Shown here: in pieces, positions 54,053 to 62,744 of the stretch
How the letters are laid out: the number at the start of each line of letters is the position of its first letter
How positions within the stretch are numbered: the first letter of the stretch is position 1
DNA from: Fredericiella sp963839515
GTDB lineage: Bacteria; Chloroflexota; Anaerolineae; Caldilineales; Caldilineaceae
DNA length: 64,000 nucleotides
Direction: 5' to 3'
Assembly: GCA_963839515.1 (NCBI GenBank)
Contig: CAWIVN010000019.1
Coordinates: forward strand, 124,001-188,000
The notes under the pieces: generated by a model
What the model was told of the DNA's origin: nothing
Seen by the model: only the letters and a program-made list of their open reading frames with translations
The model's database searches: none
Translations under genes and position numbers: made by a program

Positions 54053-55708
54053 ATGCGTGTTTCTGTATCGATTGCTGCCGGCGTCGTTCTGACGCTGGCT
54101 TTATTACTTGGAGCCTGTGGTGGCGACACGGCGCCGACGCCCACAGCCACCGCCGTGCCGACGATTGCGGCCGAAACCGCGACCGAGGCAGCGACCGAAG
54201 CGCCAACGACGGCTCCAACCGAGGCCCCAACTGAAGCAGCAACTGAAGCAGCAACTGAAGCAGCAACTGAAGCAGCAACTGAGGCGACAACTGAAGCCGC
54301 GACCGAGGCTGCGGCAGTTGCGCCAGCCGCGGAGGTAACAAGTACAGCAGAGGTAACAGGTACAGCAGAGGTAACAGGTACAGCAGAGGTAACAAGTACG
54401 GAGGTCACAACTACATCTACCAGCGAAGCAGCAACTGCCACCGCCACAAGCACCGAAACGGTAGCTTCGCCGGCTAGCGAAGCTGCCATTGCATGGCAGG
54501 TAGAGAGCGCCCGCCAGGTAGCGGACGTGGTCGATGAGAAGCAGGCTGTGGGAGCCGCCGTCTCACCAGATGGCAAGTATATGGCCTGGTATCAAGAGAC
54601 TGGTCGCGCCCGCAAGAAGGAACAGCAGATTTGTGTCTTCACATTCGAATCTGCAGGAAAGCAGTGCTATACGATGGCGGAAAAGGCCTACATGGGCTAC
54701 CCGTACCAGCTCAAGTGGTCACCGGACAGCAAGCAAATCGCATTCAGCGAGAACCCAATCCAGCTGGGCTATGAAAGTGACATCTGGGTGATGAATGTCG
54801 CCGACGGCACATACACCGACTTGACCCAGGACGATCTGACCGGTTCGTGGCAGACGTTCGTCAGCGACGGTACACTGCCAAACGTGGACTACCTGCCAGC
54901 ATGGAATGAGGAAGATGGGGCGATCTATTTCTGGCGTGTCGCACCGCAAGGCAACCAGCAGTACAAGGTCAGCCTGCAGCGCATCGACGCAACAGGCGGG
55001 CAACCCACGCAGGTGGCGGATCTGAGCACAACGCTGCCGAAGCAGATTCCGTATTTCTACTATCAGACAGTTGCCTTGGACGGCTCGTCGGCCGTTGCGC
55101 CCGACGGCAGCAAGCTGGCAGTGTTGATGGGGAGTCTGAACGATATGGGTGCCGCTCAGTACAGCCTGTACACGGTCGATCTGGCCCAGCCCGACGCTGC
55201 GCCGCAGTTGGTCGTCGAGCCAACTTCATGGGGAGCAGCCGTGCCGGAATGGCAAGGCATGCCGACCAACCCCTTGGGGATTTCCTGGTTGCCCGACAGC
55301 AAGGGTCTGGTCGTAGAGGCCTATAGCGAAAACACGTGGACGCCGTTTACGGTCTTCTACTACATCGACGCTGCGACCAACGAGATGACACCGGTAGTCG
55401 ACTTTAGCGGGCTCGCCGATGCATCGGTCTACGGCGAGAATGCGCCGGGTACAGAGATACCTTGGCGCTATTTCTCACCTTGGGCGGCGTCGCTGGCACC
55501 GGTTGGCAGCGACCTGCTGATGCTCAACGATCTTGGCGGCGTCACCGGCATCTTTGTGGCGCCCCTGCCGCCAACAGGCGAACTGCCACCGCTTATTCAA
55601 ACGTCCGAGGAGTGGGTTACTATGTCTACTTCGACGCAAGCGAGCCGCAGTCGCGATGGCAAGGTGGTCATGTACGACCTTCTGTTGACAATGCGCCCGC
55701 AGAAATAG
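54053..55708 (+). CDS. Lipoprotein with Thr/Glu/Ala repeat spacer and TolB-like beta-propeller
   Basis: 551 residues. Signal peptide with lipobox LLGAC (residues about 1-22). A 120-residue spacer consists of tandem EAAT and AEVTGT repeats. The rest (about 150-551) reads as a PD40/TolB-like propeller: AAVSPDGKYMAWYQ, LKWSPDSKQIAFSENP, SWLPDSKGLVVEAY, WAASLAPVGSDLLMLND. It should lie on the outer face of the membrane. Clear ribosome site AAAGGAG. Function unknown; likely a binding or sensing protein. Confidence 0.82.
   Translation: MRVSVSIAAGVVLTLALLLGACGGDTAPTPTATAVPTIAAETATEAATEAPTTAPTEAPTEAATEAATEAATEAATEATTEAATEAAAVAPAAEVTSTAEVTGTAEVTGTAEVTSTEVTTTSTSEAATATATSTETVASPASEAAIAWQVESARQVADVVDEKQAVGAAVSPDGKYMAWYQETGRARKKEQQICVFTFESAGKQCYTMAEKAYMGYPYQLKWSPDSKQIAFSENPIQLGYESDIWVMNVADGTYTDLTQDDLTGSWQTFVSDGTLPNVDYLPAWNEEDGAIYFWRVAPQGNQQYKVSLQRIDATGGQPTQVADLSTTLPKQIPYFYYQTVALDGSSAVAPDGSKLAVLMGSLNDMGAAQYSLYTVDLAQPDAAPQLVVEPTSWGAAVPEWQGMPTNPLGISWLPDSKGLVVEAYSENTWTPFTVFYYIDAATNEMTPVVDFSGLADASVYGENAPGTEIPWRYFSPWAASLAPVGSDLLMLNDLGGVTGIFVAPLPPTGELPPLIQTSEEWVTMSTSTQASRSRDGKVVMYDLLLTMRPQK
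54229..54400 (+). repeat. Coding tandem repeats (12-base and 18-base units)
   Basis: Six copies of a 12-base unit AACTGAAGCAGC (54229-54300, first four exact), followed by about 3.5 copies of an 18-base unit GAGGTAACA[A/G]GTACAGCA (54332-54400). They encode the EAAT and AEVTGT spacer repeats and should be slippage-prone. Confidence 0.85.
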
Positions 55709-55734
55709 CGGCGAACAGCATCAGCCGGTAGGTA

Positions 55735-55776
55735 GAGAAGGAGGGTATAGGCCAATGCGTCCTATACCCCCCTTCG
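55735..55776. terminator. Bidirectional hairpin between convergent genes
   Basis: GAAGGAGGGTATAGG (55737-55751) faces its complement (55761-55775) with one mismatch and a nine-base loop, between stops at 55708 and 55792. Confidence 0.6.
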
Positions 55777-55791
55777 TTTGTACTGTGGTGG

Positions 55792-56172
55792 CTATTGGTT
55801 CGTGCTGTGGAGATGCAGTGCGCGCAGAATCGTAGAGGTACTGTCGGCAAGGGCAACCGCGGCCCGGTCCGTCAGGCTAGACGCACCCGTCTCTGCCTCA
55901 CTTGCCTTTGCCAAGCCGTCCTCGCGCAAGCGTGCCAACATCTCCTGTATATCGGCTTCAGCGATCTCACCGCGCTCGACGGCACGCTGCGATAAGTCTT
56001 GCGCCGCCTCGACCGTCAATGCACCCAAGCCAATCCCGGCGAGTAGTGCCTGGCGACCAAAGATGTACAGGTTGGCTGCCTGCACAATGGCTTCGTTGCG
56101 GACGTTGATCAGCAGTTCATCCATTTGCTGTTTCAATTGATTTTCGTTTTGTTCTTGCGGTTCCTCGCTCAT
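55792..56172 (-). CDS. Phasin-like helical protein
   Basis: 126 residues from ATG 56172. The protein is nearly all helical: DELLINVRNEAIVQAANLYIFGRQALLAGIGLGALTVEA, then an acid-base-alternating part DLSQRAVERGEIAEADIQEMLARLREDG that resembles the end of PhaI/phasin-family proteins found around polyhydroxyalkanoate granules. No phaC or phaA gene is nearby. An alternative is a general coiled-coil protein. The start is the first Met after which family-like sequence begins; the longer frame overlaps the GH3 stop. Confidence 0.6.
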   Translation of the reverse strand: MSEEPQEQNENQLKQQMDELLINVRNEAIVQAANLYIFGRQALLAGIGLGALTVEAAQDLSQRAVERGEIAEADIQEMLARLREDGLAKASEAETGASSLTDRAAVALADSTSTILRALHLHSTNQ

Positions 56173-56194
56173 GGGAATTCCGTGTTCTCCTCGA

Positions 56195-58555
56195 CTAAAT
56201 AACTTCTGACGTACTGAAAAATGCTCCTCTGCGGTCGACCGTGACAGGTGCACCCGCGATCTGGAGGAGGGCACGCAGCGGCAGATCTTCCGATGAGGTG
56301 CCGGCCATGATCTCTAAGCGCCCGGGCTCGATTACCAGATCCATCGCCTCGTTCAGATAGGCGCATTGGTTGACTTTCAGCACAAAGCGCACGCTGCGAC
56401 GTTCGCCTGTGGCAAGGTGCAGGCGCCGGAAAGCCTTCAATTCCTTCACCGGTCGCGTAACGCTGGCATCAGGCAGGCGCACATAGACCTGCACGACTTC
56501 GTCGCCGGCCCGTATGCCCGTATTGGTTACGTCGACAGTCAAGGTAATCTGTTCGCCGGCGCGCACACTGCTGCGGTCCAGACGCAAGTTATCAACTGCA
56601 AAGGTGGTGTAGCTAAGACCGTACCCAAATGGATAGAGCGGTTTACTGCTCATTTCAACGTAGGCAGATTTCCACTGGCTGCGGCCGCCCGATGCTTTGT
56701 GGCGATAGTAGATTGGCACCTGCCCTACGCCGCGCGGTACAGTGATGGCCAATTTGCCCCCGGGATTGTAGTCTCCCAGCAAGACATCCACCACGGCAGC
56801 AGCACCTTCCTCGCTTGGCAGCCACGCTTCGACAATGGCCGGCACATGCTCGTCGATCCAAGGTATGGCCGCCGGCCGCCCGTTAATCAGCACTACTACT
56901 ACAGGCGTGCCAGTAGCTTGGATAGCCATTACCAGTTCTTCTTGTGCACCTGGCAGCCGCAGTTCGGCGCGATCACGCGCCTCGCCGCTCGTGCAGGGAT
57001 CGGTTAACCCGGCACGGTCGCCGACGACGACGATGGCGACATCTGATGCACGCGCTACTGTAATGGCAGCGCCAAAATCGGCTTCGGACCGCTCGAGCAC
57101 GCCGCTCCCCTGGGCATAACGGATCTTGATGGCAGGATCCAGCCGCTCTGTCAACGCCTGCAAGATGGACTTGATCGGTACAAAAGTGTCTGCCAGTTCG
57201 AGGCTGTCAGGCGAGGGCATATTAAGCACGTTACCGCCGGCCGCCGTCATCTCACTTAGTGACTCGACGTGGCATGGGTAGGCGTAATCGCCAATCAGAT
57301 TGCGTACACAGTCGGCATTCGGGCCGATCAGAGCCAGCGATTTGACCGTCTTGGGCAGCGGCAGCAGATTCCCGTCATTCTTGAGCAACACGATCGATTT
57401 ACACGCAATCTCGCGCGCCAACTGGCGCTGCTCGGCTGTGTCGAACACCTCAACTGCACGACCGTCATCGACGTATGGCCTTTCGAATAGACCCAAGCGC
57501 AACTTCATGCGCAAGTGCCGCTCGACGCTGCGGTCGATCAATGTTATGTCGATACGCCCATTTTCTAGTGCAGCCCGCAGCGGCGCACCGTAACAATCGG
57601 TGCTCGGTAACTCTACGTCCAGCCCCGCAGCTAACGCCTTCACCGCCGCAGCCTGTTTATCGCCTGCAATCTGATGGAACATGAAAAGCTGATGGACGGC
57701 GAAATAATCAGAGACTACAATGCCGTCGAATCCCCAGCGGTTGCGCAGCAGTTCGGTCAACAGGTAGTGCGAACTACCGCAGGGAACGCCATCGAGTTCA
57801 TGGTAGGCGTTCATAATCGACATCAGCCCTGCTTCTTTGACTGCTGCCTCAAAGGGGACAAGATAGACCTCATCCAGTTCACGCGGGTTGATATGGGGCG
57901 GCGCCCAGTTCATGCCGCCTTCCGAAGCCCCGTAACCGACAAAATGTTTGCCCGTGGCCAGAACACCTTGGGTCATGTCGCTGCCCTGCAGGCCACGCAC
58001 GAACTCGACGCCCATGGCCGCAACCAGGTATGGGTCCTCGCCATACGTTTCCTCGGTGCGACCCCAGCGCGGGTCGCGCGTTACATCAAGCAGTGGCGAA
58101 AGACCCTGGTGGGCACCTGCCGCCCGCATTTGTTGGCGCACGACGTCTGCCATGGCATGCACCAATTGGGGCTCCCAGGTGCAGGCCATGCCGATTGTCT
58201 GGGGAAAACAGGTGGCGTTGCGTGCCATGTAGCCGCTACAACACTCTTCATGGATCAACGCTGGAATGCCAAGCCGCGTCGATTCGACGACGAATTTCTG
58301 GATTTGATTGGCAAGATGGGCAGCATCGTTCGGCCCCAAGTTGCTGGCTCCGGCCAGGCGCGTGATTTGGCCGATGCCGTTACCCATCAACGCTGCTGCC
58401 TTGGCCTGATCGAATTTCATACGGGTAAGCAGTTCGAACACCCAGCAACTTCCCAGTTGGGCGATCTTTTCGTCCAGACTCATCTGCCCCAACAGGTCGC
58501 CGACACGATCGTCGATCGACGCAGACGCGTCCAGGTAGGTGTTTGCGCGAATCAC
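56195..58555 (-). CDS. Glycoside hydrolase family 3 (beta-glucosidase-like)
   Basis: 786 residues from GTG 58555 (AGGAAAGGAA upstream). The N-terminal barrel has DDRVGDLLGQMSLDEKIAQL, TRDPRWGRTEETYGED and the substrate contact GKHFVGYG (Lys-His at 203-204); the nucleophile Asp is in GIVVSDYFAVHQL (about residue 283). The second alpha/beta domain has SLALIGPNADCVRNLIGDY and VVVGDRAGLTDPCTSGE; the C-terminal FN3-like domain has LYPFGYGLSYTTFA. No signal peptide, so cytoplasmic. Likely cleaves beta-linked glucosides or xylosides. Confidence 0.93.
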   Translation of the reverse strand: MIRANTYLDASASIDDRVGDLLGQMSLDEKIAQLGSCWVFELLTRMKFDQAKAAALMGNGIGQITRLAGASNLGPNDAAHLANQIQKFVVESTRLGIPALIHEECCSGYMARNATCFPQTIGMACTWEPQLVHAMADVVRQQMRAAGAHQGLSPLLDVTRDPRWGRTEETYGEDPYLVAAMGVEFVRGLQGSDMTQGVLATGKHFVGYGASEGGMNWAPPHINPRELDEVYLVPFEAAVKEAGLMSIMNAYHELDGVPCGSSHYLLTELLRNRWGFDGIVVSDYFAVHQLFMFHQIAGDKQAAAVKALAAGLDVELPSTDCYGAPLRAALENGRIDITLIDRSVERHLRMKLRLGLFERPYVDDGRAVEVFDTAEQRQLAREIACKSIVLLKNDGNLLPLPKTVKSLALIGPNADCVRNLIGDYAYPCHVESLSEMTAAGGNVLNMPSPDSLELADTFVPIKSILQALTERLDPAIKIRYAQGSGVLERSEADFGAAITVARASDVAIVVVGDRAGLTDPCTSGEARDRAELRLPGAQEELVMAIQATGTPVVVVLINGRPAAIPWIDEHVPAIVEAWLPSEEGAAAVVDVLLGDYNPGGKLAITVPRGVGQVPIYYRHKASGGRSQWKSAYVEMSSKPLYPFGYGLSYTTFAVDNLRLDRSSVRAGEQITLTVDVTNTGIRAGDEVVQVYVRLPDASVTRPVKELKAFRRLHLATGERRSVRFVLKVNQCAYLNEAMDLVIEPGRLEIMAGTSSEDLPLRALLQIAGAPVTVDRRGAFFSTSEVI

Positions 58556-58602
58556 AGGGCGATTCCTTTCCTGCCAAGGATTAGGAGTGGTTCTGTAATG
58601 GA

Positions 58603-58636
58603 ACAGCGAGCGCAGGATGAACCGTGCGCTCGCTGT
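58603..58636 (-). terminator. Hairpin after the cytochrome maturation operon
   Basis: 12-bp perfect stem (58603-58614 with 58625-58636) with a ten-base loop, 80 bases after the stop at 58717. No long T run. Confidence 0.55.
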
Positions 58637-58716
58637 AATGGACAACTCTCATGTACACCGTCTTGCCCAGAACTGGTGGGCTATGCAGTATCAGGCGTGC
58701 ACACTGGCCGGAAAAC

Positions 58717-59292
58717 CTAGACAGCGACAGGTGTTCCGCAGTTGGCGCAGAACTTGTGGTGGACCTCCAGCTTTGTGCCGCAGTTGGTACAGAAGCGCAC
58801 GGCGCTGTCACTGCTCGCATTCGTGTTGCCATTGGCCACGGAAGCGCCCGATGCCACCGCCATAACAGGCGCCTGAGCAGCCATAGGCGCCGCCGCAGAT
58901 GCGGCCGCCAGCACGGGCACAGGTTTCATCGATACAGGTGCCGCCGCAGGTTCCAGCACGCGCCGGCGCTGCGCGATCTCGGCCTCGAGCTCGGAATCCA
59001 GGTTGGCGCTCATGGGCGCGACCTGTTCGATCTGTTGGAGCAAGCCGACGGCCTGGCGGCGCAGCCGCTGGTCGTAGAGTTGGTAGTCCTCTTCGCTCAG
59101 CTTCCCGACCTGGTAGTCGAATTCCAGATCCTTGATTGCCTTAAACACGGCATCTTTGCGGCCCAAAAGTTCCGCCAGCCGGTCATCCTCCACCATGATC
59201 GGGGCAGGGCCAGGCTTGAGCAGCGGCCAGACCACAAAGGCTAGCGCGGCTAACGACAACACGAGTGCAATCAACACTGTAATCCACGTCAT
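58717..59292 (-). CDS. CcmI-like membrane protein with C-terminal zinc ribbon
   Basis: 191 residues. One N-terminal transmembrane helix (WITVLIALVLSLAALAFVVWPLL) followed by a CcmI-type coil (DDRLAELLGRKDAVFKAIKDLEFDYQVGKLSEEDYQLYDQRL). Then Ala/Pro/Val-rich spacer and a C-terminal double-Cys zinc ribbon (FCTNCG and FCANCG). CcmI proteins chaperone apocytochrome c in maturation. The zinc ribbon is unusual. It lies 10 bases after ccmF in the same operon. Confidence 0.8.
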   Translation of the reverse strand: MTWITVLIALVLSLAALAFVVWPLLKPGPAPIMVEDDRLAELLGRKDAVFKAIKDLEFDYQVGKLSEEDYQLYDQRLRRQAVGLLQQIEQVAPMSANLDSELEAEIAQRRRVLEPAAAPVSMKPVPVLAAASAAAPMAAQAPVMAVASGASVANGNTNASSDSAVRFCTNCGTKLEVHHKFCANCGTPVAV

Positions 59293-59302
59293 AATGTGAC
59301 TC

Positions 59303-61297
59303 TCAATCATCTCCCGCGGCATAGGCCACCGAAGGCACATTGGCCGTCGAGCGCCGTGTGCTGTGCGGCCAGGCAGCAATCAAAGTGCCTAGCACCAGGA
59401 CAAGACCACCTACCCACATCCAAGCCGTCAACGGGTTGATAAAAATGGTGAACGTAGCCGTCTTGCCGCCCTCTTCCCAGCCGTTAAGCACAACATAGAC
59501 ATCTTCGATGGGACTCATATGCAAGCCGACCTCGCTGGTCGGCATGTCCGGAGTCTTATCGTACACGTTGCGCTTGGGGATCAGGGTGGCGACGACGTTG
59601 TCGTTGCGGTCGTAGGCAATCACGCGAGCGCCGAACTCAGTTGCATTGGATTGTCGATCGCTCTCCAATCCTGCGAATTCGAGGGTGTAGCCAGCTACCT
59701 GCGCAGTCTCGCCGGGCGCCAACGTAACGTTGGTCGTCTGCTGATAGAACTCATTGCCAATTACAGCTACGCCGATCAGCACGATGCCGAGATGGACAAT
59801 ATAGCCGCCGTAACGGCGTCCGTTGCGGCTCCACAGATGCCCCATGGCGGTGAACACGTTGTCGCCGCTGGTCTTGCGACGAGCATTCACGCCACGCACA
59901 TACTCCTGCACGATTGTGGCGGTCACGAAGGCACAAATGGACAGTCCGATGATTGGATACATACTGCGCGCCACTACGAAGACGAGCACGGCGACGACCG
60001 CGGCGGCAATCAACGGCCAAGTGAACTGCTTGCGGAAGGCCGCGGCACTCGTGTGGCGCCAACCCAATAGAGGACCAACACCCATAAGAATTAGCAGCAG
60101 CAAGAAGAGCGGACCATTGACCTTGTTAAAGAAGGGGGCTGCCACACTAATACGGTCGCCGGTCAGGATTTCGCTGAACATGGGGAACACCGTTCCCCAA
60201 AGTGTGGCAAAGGCGATGCCGGCAAACAGCCAATTGTTGGCCAAAAAGGCGGCTTCACGGCTGGTGTATGACTCGATCTGCTGTTCGCTGCGCAGCAGTG
60301 GCAGGCGATCGAACAGCAGCCACATAAAGCCAAACATTACAATGACAAGGAAGCCCAAGAAATAAGGGCCCACATCGCTGCGGGCGAACGAGTGAACACT
60401 TTCCAGCACACCACTGCGTGTAAAGAAGGTGCCAAGGATGACGAGGAAATAGGTCATCCAGATTAGCACGACATTCCATACTTTGAGCACGCCACGCTGT
60501 TCCTGAATGATGATGCTGTGGAGGAAAGCCGTACCCGTCAGCCAGGGCAGAAAGGATGCGTTCTCAACCGGATCCCATGCCCAGTAGCCGCCCCAACCAA
60601 GTTCCATATAGGCCCATTGGCTGCCCATGATGATGCCAGCAGAGAGGAACATCCAAGGGATCAGTGTCCAGCGCCGCACCGTGCGCACCCACTCATTGTC
60701 TACCCGCTTGCTCATTAAGGCGCCGACCGCGAAGGCAAACGGTACAACCATGCCGACATAGCCCAAGTACAACATCACCGGGTGAATGACCATCCAGTAA
60801 TTCTGCAGCAATGGGTTGAGGCCTTGTCCGTCGGGCGGCACGAAGCCGACACGTTCAAAAGGATTGGCAGCAAAGACAAGTAGGGTGAGGAAAAACAGCG
60901 AGGTGGCCAACAGGGTGGCGTTGACATAGGGCATGAGTACCTGTAAACGCTTGCGGTTGGACACAGCGACGATAGCGCTGTAGCCCGAGAGAAGCAGGCA
61001 CCAAAATAAAAGGCTGCCCGCCTGGCCCCCCCACAATGCCGAAAACTTGTAGAAAGCCGGCAGCGCACGCTCCGAGTGATTCCACACGTAGGTGAGTTCG
61101 AAGTGGTCACCCAGTAAACCGTACCACAACAGGCCAGCCGCAACCAGCACCAGGGCAGCGACGGCATAGACGGCATTAAAACTACTCGCCACCAGTTTTG
61201 TGTTGCGCTGTTTGCCGCCAAGAAAGCCAGTCACAATGCCAAAGACAGAAATGACCAGCGCGCTGATCAGGATGAGATAGCCAACATCAAATATCAT
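59303..61297 (-). CDS. ccmF: Cytochrome c heme lyase CcmF/NrfE family
   Basis: 664 residues, about 15 membrane helices. The heme-binding WWD-type motif appears as MELGWGGYWAWDPVENASFLPWL and conserved His residues surround it (VIHPVMLYLGYVG, TAFLHSIIIQEQRG). C-terminal soluble loop before the last helix has VTLAPGETAQVAGYTLEFAG. CcmF attaches heme to CXXCH of apocytochrome c outside the membrane. It stands between ccmG and a ccmI-like gene; a ribosome site AGGAACAACG precedes the ATG. Confidence 0.95.
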   Translation of the reverse strand: MIFDVGYLILISALVISVFGIVTGFLGGKQRNTKLVASSFNAVYAVAALVLVAAGLLWYGLLGDHFELTYVWNHSERALPAFYKFSALWGGQAGSLLFWCLLLSGYSAIVAVSNRKRLQVLMPYVNATLLATSLFFLTLLVFAANPFERVGFVPPDGQGLNPLLQNYWMVIHPVMLYLGYVGMVVPFAFAVGALMSKRVDNEWVRTVRRWTLIPWMFLSAGIIMGSQWAYMELGWGGYWAWDPVENASFLPWLTGTAFLHSIIIQEQRGVLKVWNVVLIWMTYFLVILGTFFTRSGVLESVHSFARSDVGPYFLGFLVIVMFGFMWLLFDRLPLLRSEQQIESYTSREAAFLANNWLFAGIAFATLWGTVFPMFSEILTGDRISVAAPFFNKVNGPLFLLLLILMGVGPLLGWRHTSAAAFRKQFTWPLIAAAVVAVLVFVVARSMYPIIGLSICAFVTATIVQEYVRGVNARRKTSGDNVFTAMGHLWSRNGRRYGGYIVHLGIVLIGVAVIGNEFYQQTTNVTLAPGETAQVAGYTLEFAGLESDRQSNATEFGARVIAYDRNDNVVATLIPKRNVYDKTPDMPTSEVGLHMSPIEDVYVVLNGWEEGGKTATFTIFINPLTAWMWVGGLVLVLGTLIAAWPHSTRRSTANVPSVAYAAGDD

Positions 61298-61354
61298 CGT
61301 TGTTCCTATTCTCTAAATTCACCACGGACTACACTGTGGGCCTGATTGCGGGCC

Positions 61355-61963
61355 TCACTGCGGACGGATCTTGGCGAGGTATTCGTCCATCTTACCTTGG
61401 CTGACGATAGGGCCAATCACAATATCTGTGATCTTGCCCTGTGGATCAATGAAGAAAGTTTCCGGCACGCCCTTAATGCCGTAACGTCGCGCCGCTGCAC
61501 TTTGCAGGTCTGGGCCATTGGGATATGTAATCCCGAACTCTGCCAAGTAGGCTTTGGCGGCCGGCTCCTGATCCAAGTAGTCAAGCCCAATGAAAACAAT
61601 GTCGTTTCCTTGCTCGCGCTGCGATGTTGCTTCCAACAAAGAGGCTTCGTCGCGGCAGGGATCACACCAACTCGCCCAGAAATTGAGAACCACGCCCTTG
61701 CCGAGCAGGTCCGCCGACGAGATCTTTTCACCGCCAAACGTAGTGAACGTAAACTCAGGAGCCAGACCACTGGCTCGCTGCTCTGATTGATTTGTCTGAA
61801 TCAGCCTAGCGGCTAGCAGCAACACAAAAGCTAGCAGGATCAAGACGAAGACACCCTGCCATACGCGCACGGCTTTTTTCTGATTGTGACTCTCACTGCC
61901 CGCAGCCTCTGCTGGTTGAGACAGTTCGTCGGGCAGTTGAGGAGTGGCTCTCAACTCAGTCAT
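61355..61963 (-). CDS. ccmG: Thiol-disulfide oxidoreductase CcmG/DsbE (TlpA-like)
   Basis: 202 residues with one N-terminal membrane helix (GVFVLILLAFVLLLAARL) and a thioredoxin fold outside. The redox motif is WASWCDPCRDE, with GVPETFFIDPQGKI (cis-Pro region). It reduces the CXXCH thiols of apocytochrome c. The start overlaps the end of ccmH by eight bases (translational coupling). Confidence 0.93.
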   Translation of the reverse strand: MTELRATPQLPDELSQPAEAAGSESHNQKKAVRVWQGVFVLILLAFVLLLAARLIQTNQSEQRASGLAPEFTFTTFGGEKISSADLLGKGVVLNFWASWCDPCRDEASLLEATSQREQGNDIVFIGLDYLDQEPAAKAYLAEFGITYPNGPDLQSAAARRYGIKGVPETFFIDPQGKITDIVIGPIVSQGKMDEYLAKIRPQ

Positions 61964-62558
61964 AGTACTTCAATTCCTCGTCTAATTTATGACCATAGTC
62001 ATCTTCGCCGGTCGCAGATTGAGACGGCGCACCAGTGGTTTGCGTGATCGGAGCGGCAGGCGCCGAGCGAACCATCTTGCGGGTACGCGAATAAACAAAC
62101 AATCCTCCGGCGACGATGGCCACGACAGGCAGCACCCAGGCAAGCCAGTTGAAGCCCTCCATGGGCGGTTCACCCAAGACCTGGGGTCCATACTGGGCGA
62201 CAAAATAGTTCTTGATCGTCTGTACGTCCGTGCCCTGCGCCAGTTTCTGCCCGATCACTTCTTTCATCTGGCTGCAAGCCTTGAGTTCGCAAGCATCCAA
62301 GCGGACCCCGGAACACAAGGGGCACCACAGCTGCTTTGCAACATCATTGATTTGGTCAGGACCCACTGTTGCGGCCCCTGCAGCCCCTGTAGCTGCAGCC
62401 GGCTCCTCAACGGGTGCGGAGGTTGCAGTCGAGTCCTGTGCGCGTACCAACTGTGTCAACGACAAACATGCCAAGGCGGCGCCGGCCAGTAAGGCGATCA
62501 AGAATATGCGAAGAGTAACGCGAGGATAAAACGGAAGTGCTGCAAAAGTATGCTTCAT
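61956..62558 (-). CDS. ccmH: Cytochrome c maturation protein CcmH
   Basis: 200 residues from ATG 62558. A signal/anchor helix (LRIFLIALLAGAALACLSLTQ) is followed by the CcmH core: VAKQLWCPLCSGVRLDACELKAC with the redox Cys pair (family LRCxxCQ), VQTIKNYFVAQYGPQVL and a second helix (LPVVAIVAGGLFVYSR). The C-terminal tail is Ser/Asp-rich. No strong Shine-Dalgarno is visible before ATG 62558. It heads the maturation genes. Confidence 0.93.
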   Translation of the reverse strand: MKHTFAALPFYPRVTLRIFLIALLAGAALACLSLTQLVRAQDSTATSAPVEEPAAATGAAGAATVGPDQINDVAKQLWCPLCSGVRLDACELKACSQMKEVIGQKLAQGTDVQTIKNYFVAQYGPQVLGEPPMEGFNWLAWVLPVVAIVAGGLFVYSRTRKMVRSAPAAPITQTTGAPSQSATGEDDYGHKLDEELKYYD

Positions 62559-62680
62559 AATCTTAAAGGGAGAACCACCGTATAATTTGCCTGAGCAGAT
62601 ACAGGCTGCAAACGCAGCTAGTATATCACAATTCACAGATTACTGTCTTTTTTGAACTTCCTCGACCATTGTTGAAAACA

Positions 62681-62709
62681 AGACCGGGTACGTTACCCGC
62701 ACCCGGTCT
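62681..62709 (-). terminator. Terminator after the multiheme cytochrome gene
   Basis: 9-bp stem (62681-62689 with 62701-62709), T-rich on the minus-strand side (TTGTTTTC). It separates the cytochrome from ccmH, so the ccm genes may have their own start. Confidence 0.7.
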
Positions 62710-62744
62710 GTTGTACGTCAAGGTATGAGTGTCAGCTATACCAG

